A stretch of 64,000 nucleotides of DNA from Promethearchaeota archaeon (GCA_016840085.1 JAEOTA010000088.1:62001-126000); one strand, 5' to 3'. Counted from the first letter of the stretch, positions 1 to 10,102 are shown. Translations and numbers: made by a program. Notes: generated by a model not told the origin, from the sequence alone.

Positions 1-981
1 GCTGTAATAAAAGAAGCAGATACAGGTCAAATGAACCTCGAAGCGGGTGTTGTTGTGCTAGCCAATGGAGGTGTTGCTGCAATTGATGAATTTGATAAAA
101 TGGACACAGCAGATCGATCTGCGCTGCATGAGGCAATGGAACAACAGACGGTGAGTATTGCCAAGGCAGGAATAGTTGCTACACTAAAAGCTCAGACAGC
201 AATTATTGCTGCCGCTAATCCTCATTCTGGCAGATATGACAGATATAAAACACCTACACAAAATATCCGTTTGCCACCTTCTCTTTTATCTCGTTTTGAT
301 TTGATTTTCGTAGTTGTAGATAGACCTAATCCTTCTGAGGATGCACAAATGGCTGAATTCATTTTAAAAAATTCCATGGTTGGACCAGAAGATAATTTCG
401 AAGAAGAAGATCTTATCTCTCCAATCCCAAAAGATATACTTAAAAAATATATAAAACATGCCAGAAGAATTTGTTTTCCTATTTTATCTGATGAGGCAAA
501 AGAAAGAATAAAAGAATTTTATTTAGAATTACGTGGTCAATATGATAGTGAAGATGCAATTATTTCCATTTTGGCTAGAAATCTAGATGCACTTGTTAGA
601 TTATGTGAATCTCACGCAAAAATGGCATTGAGAGATAACGTAACAAAAGAAGATGTCGAAGAAATTATTAAACTATTTAAAAGATATCTTAAAGATACTG
701 GTTATGATGAAACCACTGGAAAAATTGATATGGATAGAATTTTTGTAGGGCAATCTAGAAGTAACCTTAATAGACTTGAAACATTAATGAATAGATTAAA
801 GGAGATTTTTGAAGAAAATAATTGGAAATCAATTGAGAAAAATAATATAATTCAAATCTTAGAATTAGAAGAAAGCTTAGATAAGAAGTTTATTGAAAAT
901 GCCCTTGAAGAACTGATAAAAGAGGGAACCGTTTATGAACCTAAGAATGGATTTCTCAGATTTACAAATAAAGCAGAATAA
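1..981 (+). CDS. mcm: MCM replicative helicase, C-terminal part (5' end outside window)
   Basis: The reading frame is open from base 1, so the gene starts upstream. MCM forms the hexameric replicative DNA helicase of archaea. Visible are the Walker B motif (IDEFDKM, near bases 82-102), sensor 1 (AAANPHSGRYD, near 208-240) and the arginine finger (SRFD, near 289-300), followed by the helical lid and a C-terminal winged-helix region from about base 770. The N-terminal OB/zinc domain and Walker A are not in the window. The assignment is firm because these MCM-box motifs are highly specific; only the 5' boundary is missing. The next gene is convergent, with a 62-base gap. Confidence 0.95.
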   Translation, partial: AVIKEADTGQMNLEAGVVVLANGGVAAIDEFDKMDTADRSALHEAMEQQTVSIAKAGIVATLKAQTAIIAAANPHSGRYDRYKTPTQNIRLPPSLLSRFDLIFVVVDRPNPSEDAQMAEFILKNSMVGPEDNFEEEDLISPIPKDILKKYIKHARRICFPILSDEAKERIKEFYLELRGQYDSEDAIISILARNLDALVRLCESHAKMALRDNVTKEDVEEIIKLFKRYLKDTGYDETTGKIDMDRIFVGQSRSNLNRLETLMNRLKEIFEENNWKSIEKNNIIQILELEESLDKKFIENALEELIKEGTVYEPKNGFLRFTNKAE

Positions 982-1043
982 TACTTTTTACTTTTCTATA
1001 AGCTCAATCTTTGCTAATTAATTTTAAATACTCTAATAATATC

Positions 1044-1574
1044 TTAATTATCATGAAAATATTTTATTGCTTCTTCAGAAATAGCTTTAAACGCTAATTC
1101 TACATGGTCTCCTGTTTTTGCTGAAGTATAGAAAGTTGAAATTGAATTTATTCGTTTACCTAAAGAAGTGATTTCTTGTTCATTTAATTCACTTACTAAA
1201 TCATTTTTATTAGCAAGTAATGTTATTGGAGCAGAAGGACAATATTGTTTTATATCAGGAACCCAGAATTCTTCAATCTGAATAAACGTATTTCTCCTTG
1301 TTAAATCCCCGACTAAGAGTATACCTTTAGCTCCAGCATAATACGCATATCTCATTTTAATCCAGCGTTCTTGTCCAGCAATATCCCATATTTGAAGTGT
1401 TATTCTAACTTTGTTGTCTAAGATAATATTTTTAATATATATGTTTGTCCCAATACTTGAACGATAATCTCTTGTAAATTGACCCGAAACAAATTTCTTA
1501 ACTAAGCTTGTCTTACCAACGGCGGGATCTCCAATTAAAATGATTTTTAATGTAAATTTCTTGGTGTTGCTCAT
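1044..1574 (-). CDS. Ras-superfamily small GTPase (Rab/Arf-like)
   Basis: A 176-residue GTP-binding switch protein. All G motifs are present: P-loop GDPAVGKTS (residues 15-23), G3 WDIAGQE (63-69), G4 NKND (122-125) and G5 TSAK (150-153). The catalytic Gln of G3 is kept, so it should hydrolyse GTP. The C-terminus ends KYFHDN without a cysteine, and the N-terminus has no Gly-2, so neither prenylation nor myristoylation is expected. Membrane attachment, if any, must be indirect. Asgard genomes carry many such GTPases and the specific partner cannot be told from sequence. It lies alone between mcm (convergent) and a divergent HDAC-family gene. Confidence 0.9.
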   Translation of the reverse strand: MSNTKKFTLKIILIGDPAVGKTSLVKKFVSGQFTRDYRSSIGTNIYIKNIILDNKVRITLQIWDIAGQERWIKMRYAYYAGAKGILLVGDLTRRNTFIQIEEFWVPDIKQYCPSAPITLLANKNDLVSELNEQEITSLGKRINSISTFYTSAKTGDHVELAFKAISEEAIKYFHDN

Positions 1575-1692
1575 ATATAATTTATTTTATGAAGAAAGTT
1601 TTTTAAGTTTATATATAAATATTAAAATAATTAAATTCTAAAATTAAATAAAAGAATTGAGAACTTTAAAAATAAGATAGTGATCATTTGTT

Positions 1693-2787
1693 ATGACTAC
1701 AGGTATAGTATATGATGATATTTATCTTGAACACAGAATTGGAACTCATGTTGAAAGTCATTTTAGACTCATTGAAATTATGGATTTCTTGAAAAGCAAT
1801 AAAATATTTGAAAATCCTAATTTTAAGTTGATTAAACCTAGGTTAGCTTCATTAGATCAAATTAAATACGTTCATGAAGAGAGCTTGATTAATGAAGTTA
1901 GAGAAATAAGTGATTTAGCAGAAAAAACAGCCCGTATCCAAAGCCTCGACATGGACACGAGTGTATCTTCCAAAACATATGAAGCATCTTTATACTCAGT
2001 AGGAGGTAATTTGCAAGCCATAGATGAGATCCTGAGTGGAAATATTCAAAATGGATTCGCATTAGTAAGACCTCCTGGGCACCATTCTAATTCTTTTAGA
2101 TGTGCTGGCTTCTGTATATTCAATAATATAGCAATCGGTGCAGAATACCTCTTTAGAGAAAAGAATGTAAAAAAAGTAGCAATAATAGATTGGGATTGTC
2201 ACCATGGTAATGGAACACAAGATATTTTTTATCATGGTTCGAAATCTAAAGAAGGGCAATTAATTATATTTAATTCTCATCAGGATGGTAGAACACTTTA
2301 CCCGGGAAGCGGTTTTATTGGTGAAACAGGTTCAGGAAAGGGAGAAGGTAAAATAATTAATTACCCCATGCCCCCTAACGCAGCTGATGATGCAATTATT
2401 ATTTATTTTGACGAAATTATTTCACCGATCTTATCAGAATTTAAACCCGAATTTATTCTCATTTCTGCAGGATTTGATACTCATTGGACAGATGAACTCA
2501 CCAATATGGGTTGGACTATTCAGGGCCCAGCAAATTATTTAAAAAGGATTAAAAAAGTCGCTGAGGAATACGCGAATGATCGGATATTAATTACACTTGA
2601 GGGAGGGTACCAAATTGATAAACAAGCAAGAGCAGTTTATAACTGTTTAAGAGTTCTTAATAATGAAGAAGAAAACTTAATTCTTGAGAAGTCAAGATCA
2701 TCAGAACAAGCACTATTAGATTATTTAAATAAGAAGCTAATTCCTGCATTAAAGGATAAATTAAGTTCTTATTGGAATTGCTTTTAA
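1693..2787 (+). CDS. Histone deacetylase / acetylpolyamine amidohydrolase family protein
   Basis: A 364-residue zinc hydrolase of the arginase/deacetylase fold, which removes acetyl groups from lysine side chains or polyamines. The active site is complete: the His pair of PPGHH (H130, H131), zinc ligands D168 and H170 in DWDCHHGNG, D262 in SAGFD, and the catalytic Tyr in LEGGY (Y306). The spacing and the DWDxHHGNGTQ signature resemble class II HDACs and bacterial acetylpolyamine hydrolases more than class I enzymes. The substrate cannot be decided here; archaeal histones or Alba-type proteins, or small acetylated amines, are possible. The gene is monocistronic, with 116 bases before the next start. 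Confidence 0.9.
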   Translation: MTTGIVYDDIYLEHRIGTHVESHFRLIEIMDFLKSNKIFENPNFKLIKPRLASLDQIKYVHEESLINEVREISDLAEKTARIQSLDMDTSVSSKTYEASLYSVGGNLQAIDEILSGNIQNGFALVRPPGHHSNSFRCAGFCIFNNIAIGAEYLFREKNVKKVAIIDWDCHHGNGTQDIFYHGSKSKEGQLIIFNSHQDGRTLYPGSGFIGETGSGKGEGKIINYPMPPNAADDAIIIYFDEIISPILSEFKPEFILISAGFDTHWTDELTNMGWTIQGPANYLKRIKKVAEEYANDRILITLEGGYQIDKQARAVYNCLRVLNNEEENLILEKSRSSEQALLDYLNKKLIPALKDKLSSYWNCF

Positions 2788-2890
2788 TATCACCTATTCA
2801 AAACTATATTATATTATAATTATGGTATAATTTTATAAACTTACATCCCATATTTATGTTAGAAAAGTATGTTATAAATTAATTTAAAAA

Positions 2891-2897
2891 TGAGGAG
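2891..2897 (+). promoter_or_regulatory. Shine-Dalgarno-like site deciding a TTG start
   Basis: The string TGAGGAG lies six bases before the TTG at 2904. It is one of the clearer ribosome-binding sites in the window and supports TTG initiation, because no ATG is available near the start of the proline-rich region. An AT-rich TATA-like stretch (ATTTTATAAAC, about 2829-2839) lies roughly 65 bases further upstream. Confidence 0.5.
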
Positions 2898-2903
2898 ATA
2901 ATT

Positions 2904-3827
2904 TTGTCGAACGAATATGAGAGAAATGATGATGAAAAAAAGAAAAAGAAACAAGTGATACCCCCTCAAATGCCACCTCCCTCAGTCACACCGTTAACTC
3001 CTCCTCCTTCAATGCCTCCTCCTTCAGAAACTCCCCCCATGACACCCCCTCCATCTCGACCTCCATTAGAATCTACTGTGAGTCCTCCGTCTATGGAAGC
3101 ACCACCTCCACCCATTACAGAAACTATTACTCCAACTTTAATGGAACCTATACCAACTGCTCCAATAGGACCATCACAAGAAGATTATGACTCAGTATTA
3201 ACCCGACTCCAAGATAAAGATTCTAATATAAATCAATTGCAAAATCAAGTAAGCAATTTAAATGTTCAAATATCTCAATATAATGCTCAACTAAAAGAGA
3301 GAGATAACCAAGTGACTCGATTAAGTAACCAAGTGCAATCTCTTCAAACTTCAGCTGAAGCATATCAACAACAAGTAAATCAACTTACAAGTGAAAATGC
3401 TCAATTACAAGCACATATTCCTGGATTACAACAACAAGTACAAGAATTGCAGCAACATAATTCGATGTTACAACAGCAAATTGGACCTTTGCAAGCTCAA
3501 ATCACTAAATTACAAGAAGAAATCGCATATAAAGAGAAACGAATTGAAGAATTAAAAGAACCAAAAGCAGTTATGCCCTCCAGTTTAGCTCAAGGGATCA
3601 CGTCTCAAACAACTAGCTATGGAACTACACCTTCTTATACACCCTCACCAACAACAACCCCTAGTCAATCCGTACAGACTGGTGCTGGACGAAGAATTTG
3701 TCCTAATTGTGGAGCTTCGGGTTTTGCTATTAAAGAAGTTGAAGATAAAACTAAAATAATTAGTTATATCCCTAAACCTATTTATGCTAAAAAATCTGTA
3801 TGTACTAAATGTGGATTTGAATTTTAA
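2904..3827 (+). CDS. Proline-rich, coiled-coil, zinc-ribbon protein of unknown function
   Basis: A 307-residue protein with three clear parts. A charged N-terminus (DDEKKKKKQ) leads into a proline-rich stretch with repeated PPPS/PPPP blocks (about residues 17-95). A Gln-rich, heptad-like coiled coil follows (about 95-217). After a Ser/Thr/Pro linker, the C-terminus has a zinc ribbon with two knuckles, CPNCGASGF and CTKCGFEF. No signal peptide or membrane segment is visible, so it is probably cytoplasmic. I do not recognise the family. The architecture suggests a scaffold: proline-rich segments bind profilin, SH3 or WW-type partners in eukaryotes, but that is inference. It lies upstream of the MoxR/DUF58 cluster with 256 bases between. 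Confidence 0.75.
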   Translation: MSNEYERNDDEKKKKKQVIPPQMPPPSVTPLTPPPSMPPPSETPPMTPPPSRPPLESTVSPPSMEAPPPPITETITPTLMEPIPTAPIGPSQEDYDSVLTRLQDKDSNINQLQNQVSNLNVQISQYNAQLKERDNQVTRLSNQVQSLQTSAEAYQQQVNQLTSENAQLQAHIPGLQQQVQELQQHNSMLQQQIGPLQAQITKLQEEIAYKEKRIEELKEPKAVMPSSLAQGITSQTTSYGTTPSYTPSPTTTPSQSVQTGAGRRICPNCGASGFAIKEVEDKTKIISYIPKPIYAKKSVCTKCGFEF

Positions 3828-4083
3828 TAAATCAAATATGTTATTTTTTATCACTTTTAAGAAAATTTTAATTCTATTTGAGATTTAATTGTATAAGTTA
3901 ATCTAATTCACAAATCCATCTTCCACATCAATCGATTAACCATTATAATCTCAATTTTAGTTTAAAATGTTAAATTTTAAAAGGTTATAATTTAATATAG
4001 TATGTGGAAAATTATATATATAATAATTTTAATTAATATTCTAAGCTCTTTTTGGTTAATAGATAAGTTGATTATTGTTTAGT

Positions 4084-7000
4084 ATGTCAGAATTAAGAGA
4101 GGAGTTATTAGCTGGGGGAATTAATAAAAAGAGAATAATTGGACTTGTGCTCGTTGCTGCTATATTAATTTCCATATTTACCTTTTCAGTAGTGGCTGTT
4201 AGTCTATTGTTTGGTACCCAACGAACGAAACCTAATAAAGAAAAAGCTGAAACCGATCCTGAAGATGCGATATTAGTAATACCTCCCCTTCCGCTTGACT
4301 TTTTTGAACAATTATTGGAATATTTCCAGAATGATCCAGAAGCATTACAACAAATCATTGATTCTTTAAGTGATATGTTTGATGGGGACATTGATAATTT
4401 TGATTTAAGTGATTATTCAGAAGCTCTTCTTCTACTTGGAGCATTAGCGGGGGGTGCAGCAGCTGAACAAGAAGTGTTCAGATTTTATAATACTACTGAT
4501 CCTTTTTATACCGATATTAATAGTAATAAATTAACAGGCGTTTTATGGAGAATGGAATGTTTTGATCAATTCACTGGTGATGAATGGCAGTCAACAGCGA
4601 GTAAAGGATTTTATGATTTTTACCCTTATAGTGATTATTATTCTAAATATTCCTATTTAGATTTATTTAGGATGAAGATACCGTTATCCCCAACTCCAGG
4701 AACGGCAAATTCAATGGTAATTCCTGCACTATTTCCAATTCCATTCATAATGGAAAATAGTCTATTTGCCCCCAATTTAATCCCTGAATCGACAATCTTG
4801 TATAGAGATGATTTTAATTGTACGACTGTCGACCTTGACTTTACAAGTGATGAATCCGTTAATATGACATATGAAACATTTGGATTAGATTTACCCTCTA
4901 ATAATGATATTAATAATAGTGCGATTCATTCATCTTATACTCCAAATGTCATAAAAGATTTATTTTTACAATTACCACCTTCCATCAATGAATATCTTAA
5001 CTCACATCCTCTATTTAAATCTCATTATGATATTTTAGACACAAAAATAGAGGATAATGATAATGCTTTTGAGGTAGCCAACAAAATAAGAAATTATCTT
5101 CAAACCAACTTTGAGGTTGGGTATGATGCTTTAATGAACGATCCTCAAGAAGATGGAGAAGATATCGTAGATTGGTTCTTGGAACATGAAGAGGGATTAT
5201 GGGCTGAATGGGCTTCCACTTATTGTGCTTTTACAAGAGCCTTTAATGTGCCAAGTCGCTTTGTGGATGGATTTAGAACTGATTTTTTAGGAGAAGTTGA
5301 TGAAATTTATGATGCCGATGAAGGCAGAAATTCTGTCTTGATAAAATATAAACACTTATACAATTGGGCCGAAGTTTTTATTCCTACAGATGTATCAGGG
5401 AATGGTCAATGGGTCCAAATGGATACTATTTTTGATAATTTTGGAGGAGGTCCTATTGAACCTCCAATAAGTCTTTTCAATATAGATATAATCTCAAATT
5501 TTACAGCCGGTTATCGACCTCAAGTAGCTGAATTAACTGCTACTTTGAGTTCTCCAACAGGAGGATCTGTTGAGAATAAAACAATTAATTTTTATGATCA
5601 TACTTCAGAAGTAGCTATTGGTAGCGCTTTAACAAATCAATATGGCAATGCGTCAATTCTAGTTGATATTGATGATTCTCAAGTTGTTGGTCCTCATTTT
5701 ATTAGTGCTTCATATCAACTATCAACTAATTTTACTTATTTTGTAGTTTACGGTGATATTGATGTGTCTCTTACAAGTGTAAATCCAACAATGATTAATC
5801 GCTCAATTAGTAATACTACCCGTATTCAGGGATTTGTTAATGATCCTATAGCTAATCAGAGAGTGATAAATGCTACCGTTGAATTCGTTTTATTAGAAAA
5901 AATCTCACAGAATATAATGCCCTGGCCTTTTGATATTACTTATACCAATACAGATGATAATGGTGATTTCGATGAATATGTGAATGTAAACTCTTGGATT
6001 CCTAAGGGATTTTACGAAATTCGGGTTGATTTTAATGGCTCTTGGGGTGGTTGGCCCGTAGCTTTCGGTATTATGAATGATTCAAGCAATAGAATAGATT
6101 TTAATATAACCGAAGAACCTACTTTTAATGTATGGTTTTATATTAACAACTTTGAAGCAGATTATTATGAGAATCCTCGTGTTTCGAGGTATTCAACACT
6201 TAAATTAAAAGCTCGAATACTTAATGAAACAGGAGATCCGGTCCCCGGCGAATTAGTTCAATTTTATGACCATTCTCTTGATAAACCTATAGGTAGTAAT
6301 ACTACAGATCTAAATGGAATTACAACTTATGATTATGATGTTGATAGTAATACTGCTGGCCCTAATTTATTATATGCGAAATTAGGAAAAGTAAGGAATT
6401 ATTCCTATTTCATTCTTGATGCCCCGATTAACATAAATCTTGATATGTGGCCTCTAAATCGGGAGATTAATAAATCTGGTACAATTGATAGAACCTTTTT
6501 TATTCATGGATTTCTAAATGATGCTGTAAATTCTCAGCCAATCAAAAATGGTGAAATATCAATTCATATGTTCGATACTTCTACTTCTACTGAAATATTT
6601 AATGGGCTAATTTTAGAAAGTGGATCTTATCAATCTGATGTGAATGGAGAGATATATGCTGTATTTAGCATTGCTACTTTTGTTAATATTGGAAATTATA
6701 CTTTAGAAGTATGGTTCAATGGAACATTTTATACCCCGCCTCCGAAACCATATGCGTTCTATTTATCTTATGTTAGTAACTTTTCAGTTGCTGTTAATTC
6801 TGATTATGAGTTAAAAGTATTTGATCCTGATCTTGTTATTATTATTTTTAAGATTGAGGGAAATCATAGATCACTATTTTATGATTATTTTAATCCTCCA
6901 GCAACATACAAACGAGGAGAAAATGCAACCTTTGATGTAAGGATAAATCAGAGTGGAAGTTATGCTCCAGCGGGCTCAATCGTGCGTCTTAGGGATGTAT

Positions 7001-7896
7001 ATACAGGTAATATTTTAGGTTTTTCTCATACTTTTGTAGTTGGAGATTTTGGATATCATCAATTTGTTATTAATACTACCACTCCAGCACTTTATGCAGG
7101 TTTGCACTATATTGAGGTAGAATATGAATATAATTCCATTGTTTATCCTTATAATTCAACATATATTATTATTAATGAAACAGTTAGTATCAGTGGTAGT
7201 TCAACTGATTATTATGTTTTTAGAAATAATAATATTTTTACCATTTCAGGAACCTTATCTGATCTTACAGAAAATCTTAGAGGATTACAGGTAGAAATAA
7301 TACTCCTCGATAGCATAGGAACAGACGTTTCCGTTCACCTTGATTTATTTGATCCCAAAATTCAATTTATTAATGATGCTGGAGATTACTCATATACCAG
7401 CATGATTTTCCAAATTTGTCCTCAAGGATCATATGATATTTTAATTAATTTCACAGGAAGAATAGAACATTCAGATGGAATTCTATTGGTTTCTTTGTCA
7501 AATCCTTACATGGTTAGTTCCAATAGTGCACTTATACACCTTGATATTATAGCTGATACTAATATTAATGGGAATTATGAGACATTAAATTATCCAGAAG
7601 GTTGGTGGTATGGGGACACTTGTTCTGTATATGGGTATTTAACCTGGGATAATGGAAGTGCCATTGCAGGAATGGAAATAAATGTCACAATAAGAGATGG
7701 TAATGGCAATATTTTAGCAACTCTAACAAATACTACAGATGGCAGTGGATATTTTATTATTAATTTTATTGTAGGGAGTTGGCTCGAAGATACTGAAGTA
7801 TGGGTTTACTTCTTCCCTGAAGATCCAGCTAATTTTGGACCTATTGATGGACTTTATGTAGATCCTGTTCAGGAGCAATTAACTAGAATTGTATAG
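4084..7896 (+). CDS. Membrane-anchored transglutaminase-like protein with Ig-like repeats, probably catalytically dead
   Basis: About 1,270 residues. ATG 4084 is preferred over the TTG nine bases earlier. A single N-terminal membrane segment (about residues 20-42) precedes a helical region. A transglutaminase-like domain follows (about 310-455), then at least six Ig-like/Big-type beta modules to the C-terminus, most of it predicted extracellular with many N-x-S/T sequons. Aligned to the TgpA pattern, the catalytic Cys position holds Trp (W373 in GLWAEWAS), the HAW motif reads YNW (Y426), and only the Asp (D447) remains. C381 and H424 lie nearby but out of register. It heads the plus-strand cluster leading to MoxR and DUF58, as TgpA-type proteins do in bacteria. 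It is probably a binding or structural surface protein rather than a cross-linking enzyme. Confidence 0.8.
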   Translation: MSELREELLAGGINKKRIIGLVLVAAILISIFTFSVVAVSLLFGTQRTKPNKEKAETDPEDAILVIPPLPLDFFEQLLEYFQNDPEALQQIIDSLSDMFDGDIDNFDLSDYSEALLLLGALAGGAAAEQEVFRFYNTTDPFYTDINSNKLTGVLWRMECFDQFTGDEWQSTASKGFYDFYPYSDYYSKYSYLDLFRMKIPLSPTPGTANSMVIPALFPIPFIMENSLFAPNLIPESTILYRDDFNCTTVDLDFTSDESVNMTYETFGLDLPSNNDINNSAIHSSYTPNVIKDLFLQLPPSINEYLNSHPLFKSHYDILDTKIEDNDNAFEVANKIRNYLQTNFEVGYDALMNDPQEDGEDIVDWFLEHEEGLWAEWASTYCAFTRAFNVPSRFVDGFRTDFLGEVDEIYDADEGRNSVLIKYKHLYNWAEVFIPTDVSGNGQWVQMDTIFDNFGGGPIEPPISLFNIDIISNFTAGYRPQVAELTATLSSPTGGSVENKTINFYDHTSEVAIGSALTNQYGNASILVDIDDSQVVGPHFISASYQLSTNFTYFVVYGDIDVSLTSVNPTMINRSISNTTRIQGFVNDPIANQRVINATVEFVLLEKISQNIMPWPFDITYTNTDDNGDFDEYVNVNSWIPKGFYEIRVDFNGSWGGWPVAFGIMNDSSNRIDFNITEEPTFNVWFYINNFEADYYENPRVSRYSTLKLKARILNETGDPVPGELVQFYDHSLDKPIGSNTTDLNGITTYDYDVDSNTAGPNLLYAKLGKVRNYSYFILDAPININLDMWPLNREINKSGTIDRTFFIHGFLNDAVNSQPIKNGEISIHMFDTSTSTEIFNGLILESGSYQSDVNGEIYAVFSIATFVNIGNYTLEVWFNGTFYTPPPKPYAFYLSYVSNFSVAVNSDYELKVFDPDLVIIIFKIEGNHRSLFYDYFNPPATYKRGENATFDVRINQSGSYAPAGSIVRLRDVYTGNILGFSHTFVVGDFGYHQFVINTTTPALYAGLHYIEVEYEYNSIVYPYNSTYIIINETVSISGSSTDYYVFRNNNIFTISGTLSDLTENLRGLQVEIILLDSIGTDVSVHLDLFDPKIQFINDAGDYSYTSMIFQICPQGSYDILINFTGRIEHSDGILLVSLSNPYMVSSNSALIHLDIIADTNINGNYETLNYPEGWWYGDTCSVYGYLTWDNGSAIAGMEINVTIRDGNGNILATLTNTTDGSGYFIINFIVGSWLEDTEVWVYFFPEDPANFGPIDGLYVDPVQEQLTRIV

Positions 7897-7931
7897 TATT
7901 AAATATATAGATAAGGTGATAAAAAAGAAGG

Positions 7932-9551
7932 ATGAAATTTCATAAAATAAAAGAAATTCATAAGTGTAATCATCTAAGAATGAAAACATACCTTATCTTT
8001 CTAATTTTAATTTTTTTAATAGGCTATATTAACATTAATTTTATTTTTAAAAACTATAACTTTCAAAATAAAGCAGTTCTAAATAATCATGAAAATCCAA
8101 AACCTTCATGGATTTGGGCGCAATTAGATCTTACAAATCCAGCCGAAATTAATAATTCTCAATTCCCTCATTATATAAGTATAAATGTAGAAGGAAGGGT
8201 ATACAATCCATATGCTCCAATTGCTAATGATGGGCTACGAGTAGAGATAGTTGTTGATGGAGAGACTGATTCACGTTATTCAGATTTAACAGATTCTGAT
8301 GGTAATTTTAGTATTAATTATATAGTTGATCCTTCTCTGGATGTATATATAAGTCATATAATTGAAGCAGTTGTGTCTGATCCTGAACCTGGAGGACCTG
8401 GCAGTGAAATTCAATATCATCACTTTTATATTATAGATGTAAATGCAACTTCATACCTTGACACTTCATATTCAGATCATCTATACATGTCAGGTGAAAT
8501 GTTTCCTATAGGTGGGTATTTGAGGTATGATAACGAAAATGGTACTGGGATTTTAAACAAACAAATAAATTATAATTGGTATAATAGTTCATATAATTGG
8601 TCGACCAGTTCTTTTTTTACAGATTCTAATGATGGATCTCTTACGACAGATTTACGAATCCCTACTAATGTTTCACAGATAATTAGTTTAAATTTAACCT
8701 TTCCTGGAGATCCCTATTATATTGGAAACTCGGAAATTACAATCCCTAAAATAACATTATTTTCAGGTGTAATATGGCAAAATATAGAGATACCAACTAA
8801 AGCTTCTGAGGGAGATAATATCACAATTTCAGGACAGATTATTTCGAGAGATAATACATCTCTTAAATTATACAATAGAACTGTTATTATCTCATATGAA
8901 GGAAATCAAGTTGATGATATTGAGACTGACTCGGATGGATATTTTACTACTACATACACAATTCGATCTGGAGCAGGTAATAGGACTATTCGAATTAGTT
9001 TAGTCAATACTGCAGGATTAGATATTTCTGTTGAACAAGATATAAATATTACAGCAGCTACTTATGTTCCTAGACCTTCAAACGAATTACCCCCTTTTTT
9101 CCTTTTTTCTGTAATATTCTTTCCAATTTTAGCAGTTATAGTAGGCGTTTTAACTGTGTATGGAATTCGATATTATAAAAGACAGGAAAAAGAATCTAAA
9201 GTTGTTGATTTGCCTCTCGAATCAAAGCTAATTAACCTTAAAATTCTTAAAGATACAGGAAGATTAGAAGAATCTTTATCATATTTATTTAATGCAATTT
9301 TTATGGATTTAATAAATGCAAAATATGGGAGAACTAGAAAAGAAACTGAGACAATTAGAGATTTTGCAATAATTTCTGTAAAAGAATTAAAATTAACTCC
9401 CGCTGCAATATACCCATTTATTCAAAAAGTTGAAGAAGTAATTTATGCAAAACCTTATAAAATTACTGATAACGATTTTTATGAAACATGTGGGCTGTTT
9501 TCACCAATATACTTCCAATTAACAGGATATAATTTTGTATTAAATTTTTAA
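7932..9551 (+). CDS. Membrane protein with extracellular Ig-like domains and cytoplasmic DUF4129-like module
   Basis: A 539-residue protein with an N-terminal hydrophobic segment (signal peptide or anchor, about residues 17-38; ATG 7980 is an alternative start at residue 17). Beta-rich Ig-like domains with Asn-glycosylation sequons follow (about 60-380). A second membrane segment lies at about 395-415. The cytoplasmic helical tail (about 430-539) matches the whole of the next gene product and part of the one after it: compare TIRDFAI...YPFIQKVEEVIY here with TIREYAI...YPFIKKIEDIIY in the next. That tail resembles the DUF4129 module found with TgpA and MoxR in bacteria. It starts 35 bases after the transglutaminase-like gene, so co-transcription is likely. 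Confidence 0.7.
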   Translation: MKFHKIKEIHKCNHLRMKTYLIFLILIFLIGYININFIFKNYNFQNKAVLNNHENPKPSWIWAQLDLTNPAEINNSQFPHYISINVEGRVYNPYAPIANDGLRVEIVVDGETDSRYSDLTDSDGNFSINYIVDPSLDVYISHIIEAVVSDPEPGGPGSEIQYHHFYIIDVNATSYLDTSYSDHLYMSGEMFPIGGYLRYDNENGTGILNKQINYNWYNSSYNWSTSSFFTDSNDGSLTTDLRIPTNVSQIISLNLTFPGDPYYIGNSEITIPKITLFSGVIWQNIEIPTKASEGDNITISGQIISRDNTSLKLYNRTVIISYEGNQVDDIETDSDGYFTTTYTIRSGAGNRTIRISLVNTAGLDISVEQDINITAATYVPRPSNELPPFFLFSVIFFPILAVIVGVLTVYGIRYYKRQEKESKVVDLPLESKLINLKILKDTGRLEESLSYLFNAIFMDLINAKYGRTRKETETIRDFAIISVKELKLTPAAIYPFIQKVEEVIYAKPYKITDNDFYETCGLFSPIYFQLTGYNFVLNF

Positions 9552-9662
9552 ATTCAAATTAACCTAAAGGTAATATAAATCAAAAGAAGTACAAAAAATT
9601 ATAAATTCAAAAAAAATTATTAAATAAATTGTTTAAAAAAATTACAGAAATAGGTAAAAAAA

Positions 9663-10040
9663 ATGGCGAAAAAGAAGAAAAAGAAACCGGAACCAGAGAT
9701 TGATATCAAACAGAGACTAGATAATGTCAAAGTATTAGTAGAATCTAATAGAGCTAAGGAAGCTATCGCTTACATATACCTCGTTTATGATGATCTTATC
9801 AATATTAAATTTAAAAAACCTAGATCGGCTCATCAAACTATTAGAGAATATGCGATTACATGCGTAAATGAATTAGAAAAAAAATTAAAACCAGAATCTG
9901 TGTACCCTTTTATTAAAAAAATAGAAGATATCATTTATGGCGGAGTTGAACCAACTAATAAAGAATTAAACTTTACTATTGATTTATTCTCAAATTTATA
10001 CAATGAAATTACGGGTAAAACAGTCTCGTTTAAAATATGA
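9663..10040 (+). CDS. Stand-alone DUF4129-like helical protein
   Basis: A 125-residue soluble protein with a Lys-rich start followed by a single helical domain that is a paralogue of the C-terminal tail of the preceding membrane protein. Shared features are the TIREYAI block and YPFIKKIEDIIYGG, at matching spacing. It has no membrane segment or enzymatic motif. Its place between two larger proteins carrying related modules suggests it binds the same partner, probably the MoxR ATPase or the DUF58 protein, but this is inferred from context only. The gap of 111 bases before it is A-rich. Confidence 0.65.
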   Translation: MAKKKKKKPEPEIDIKQRLDNVKVLVESNRAKEAIAYIYLVYDDLINIKFKKPRSAHQTIREYAITCVNELEKKLKPESVYPFIKKIEDIIYGGVEPTNKELNFTIDLFSNLYNEITGKTVSFKI

Positions 10041-10102
10041 AATTTTTTGCTTAAAAAATTTAATAAATTAAGTTTAAAATAATAAATTTAAGTTAGAAAA
10101 AA

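Noticed and set aside
4056..4391. 111-codon minus-strand frame over the start of the transglutaminase-like gene
   Set aside because: The plus-strand frame is over 1,200 codons long with clear domains; the minus-strand frame is antisense noise.
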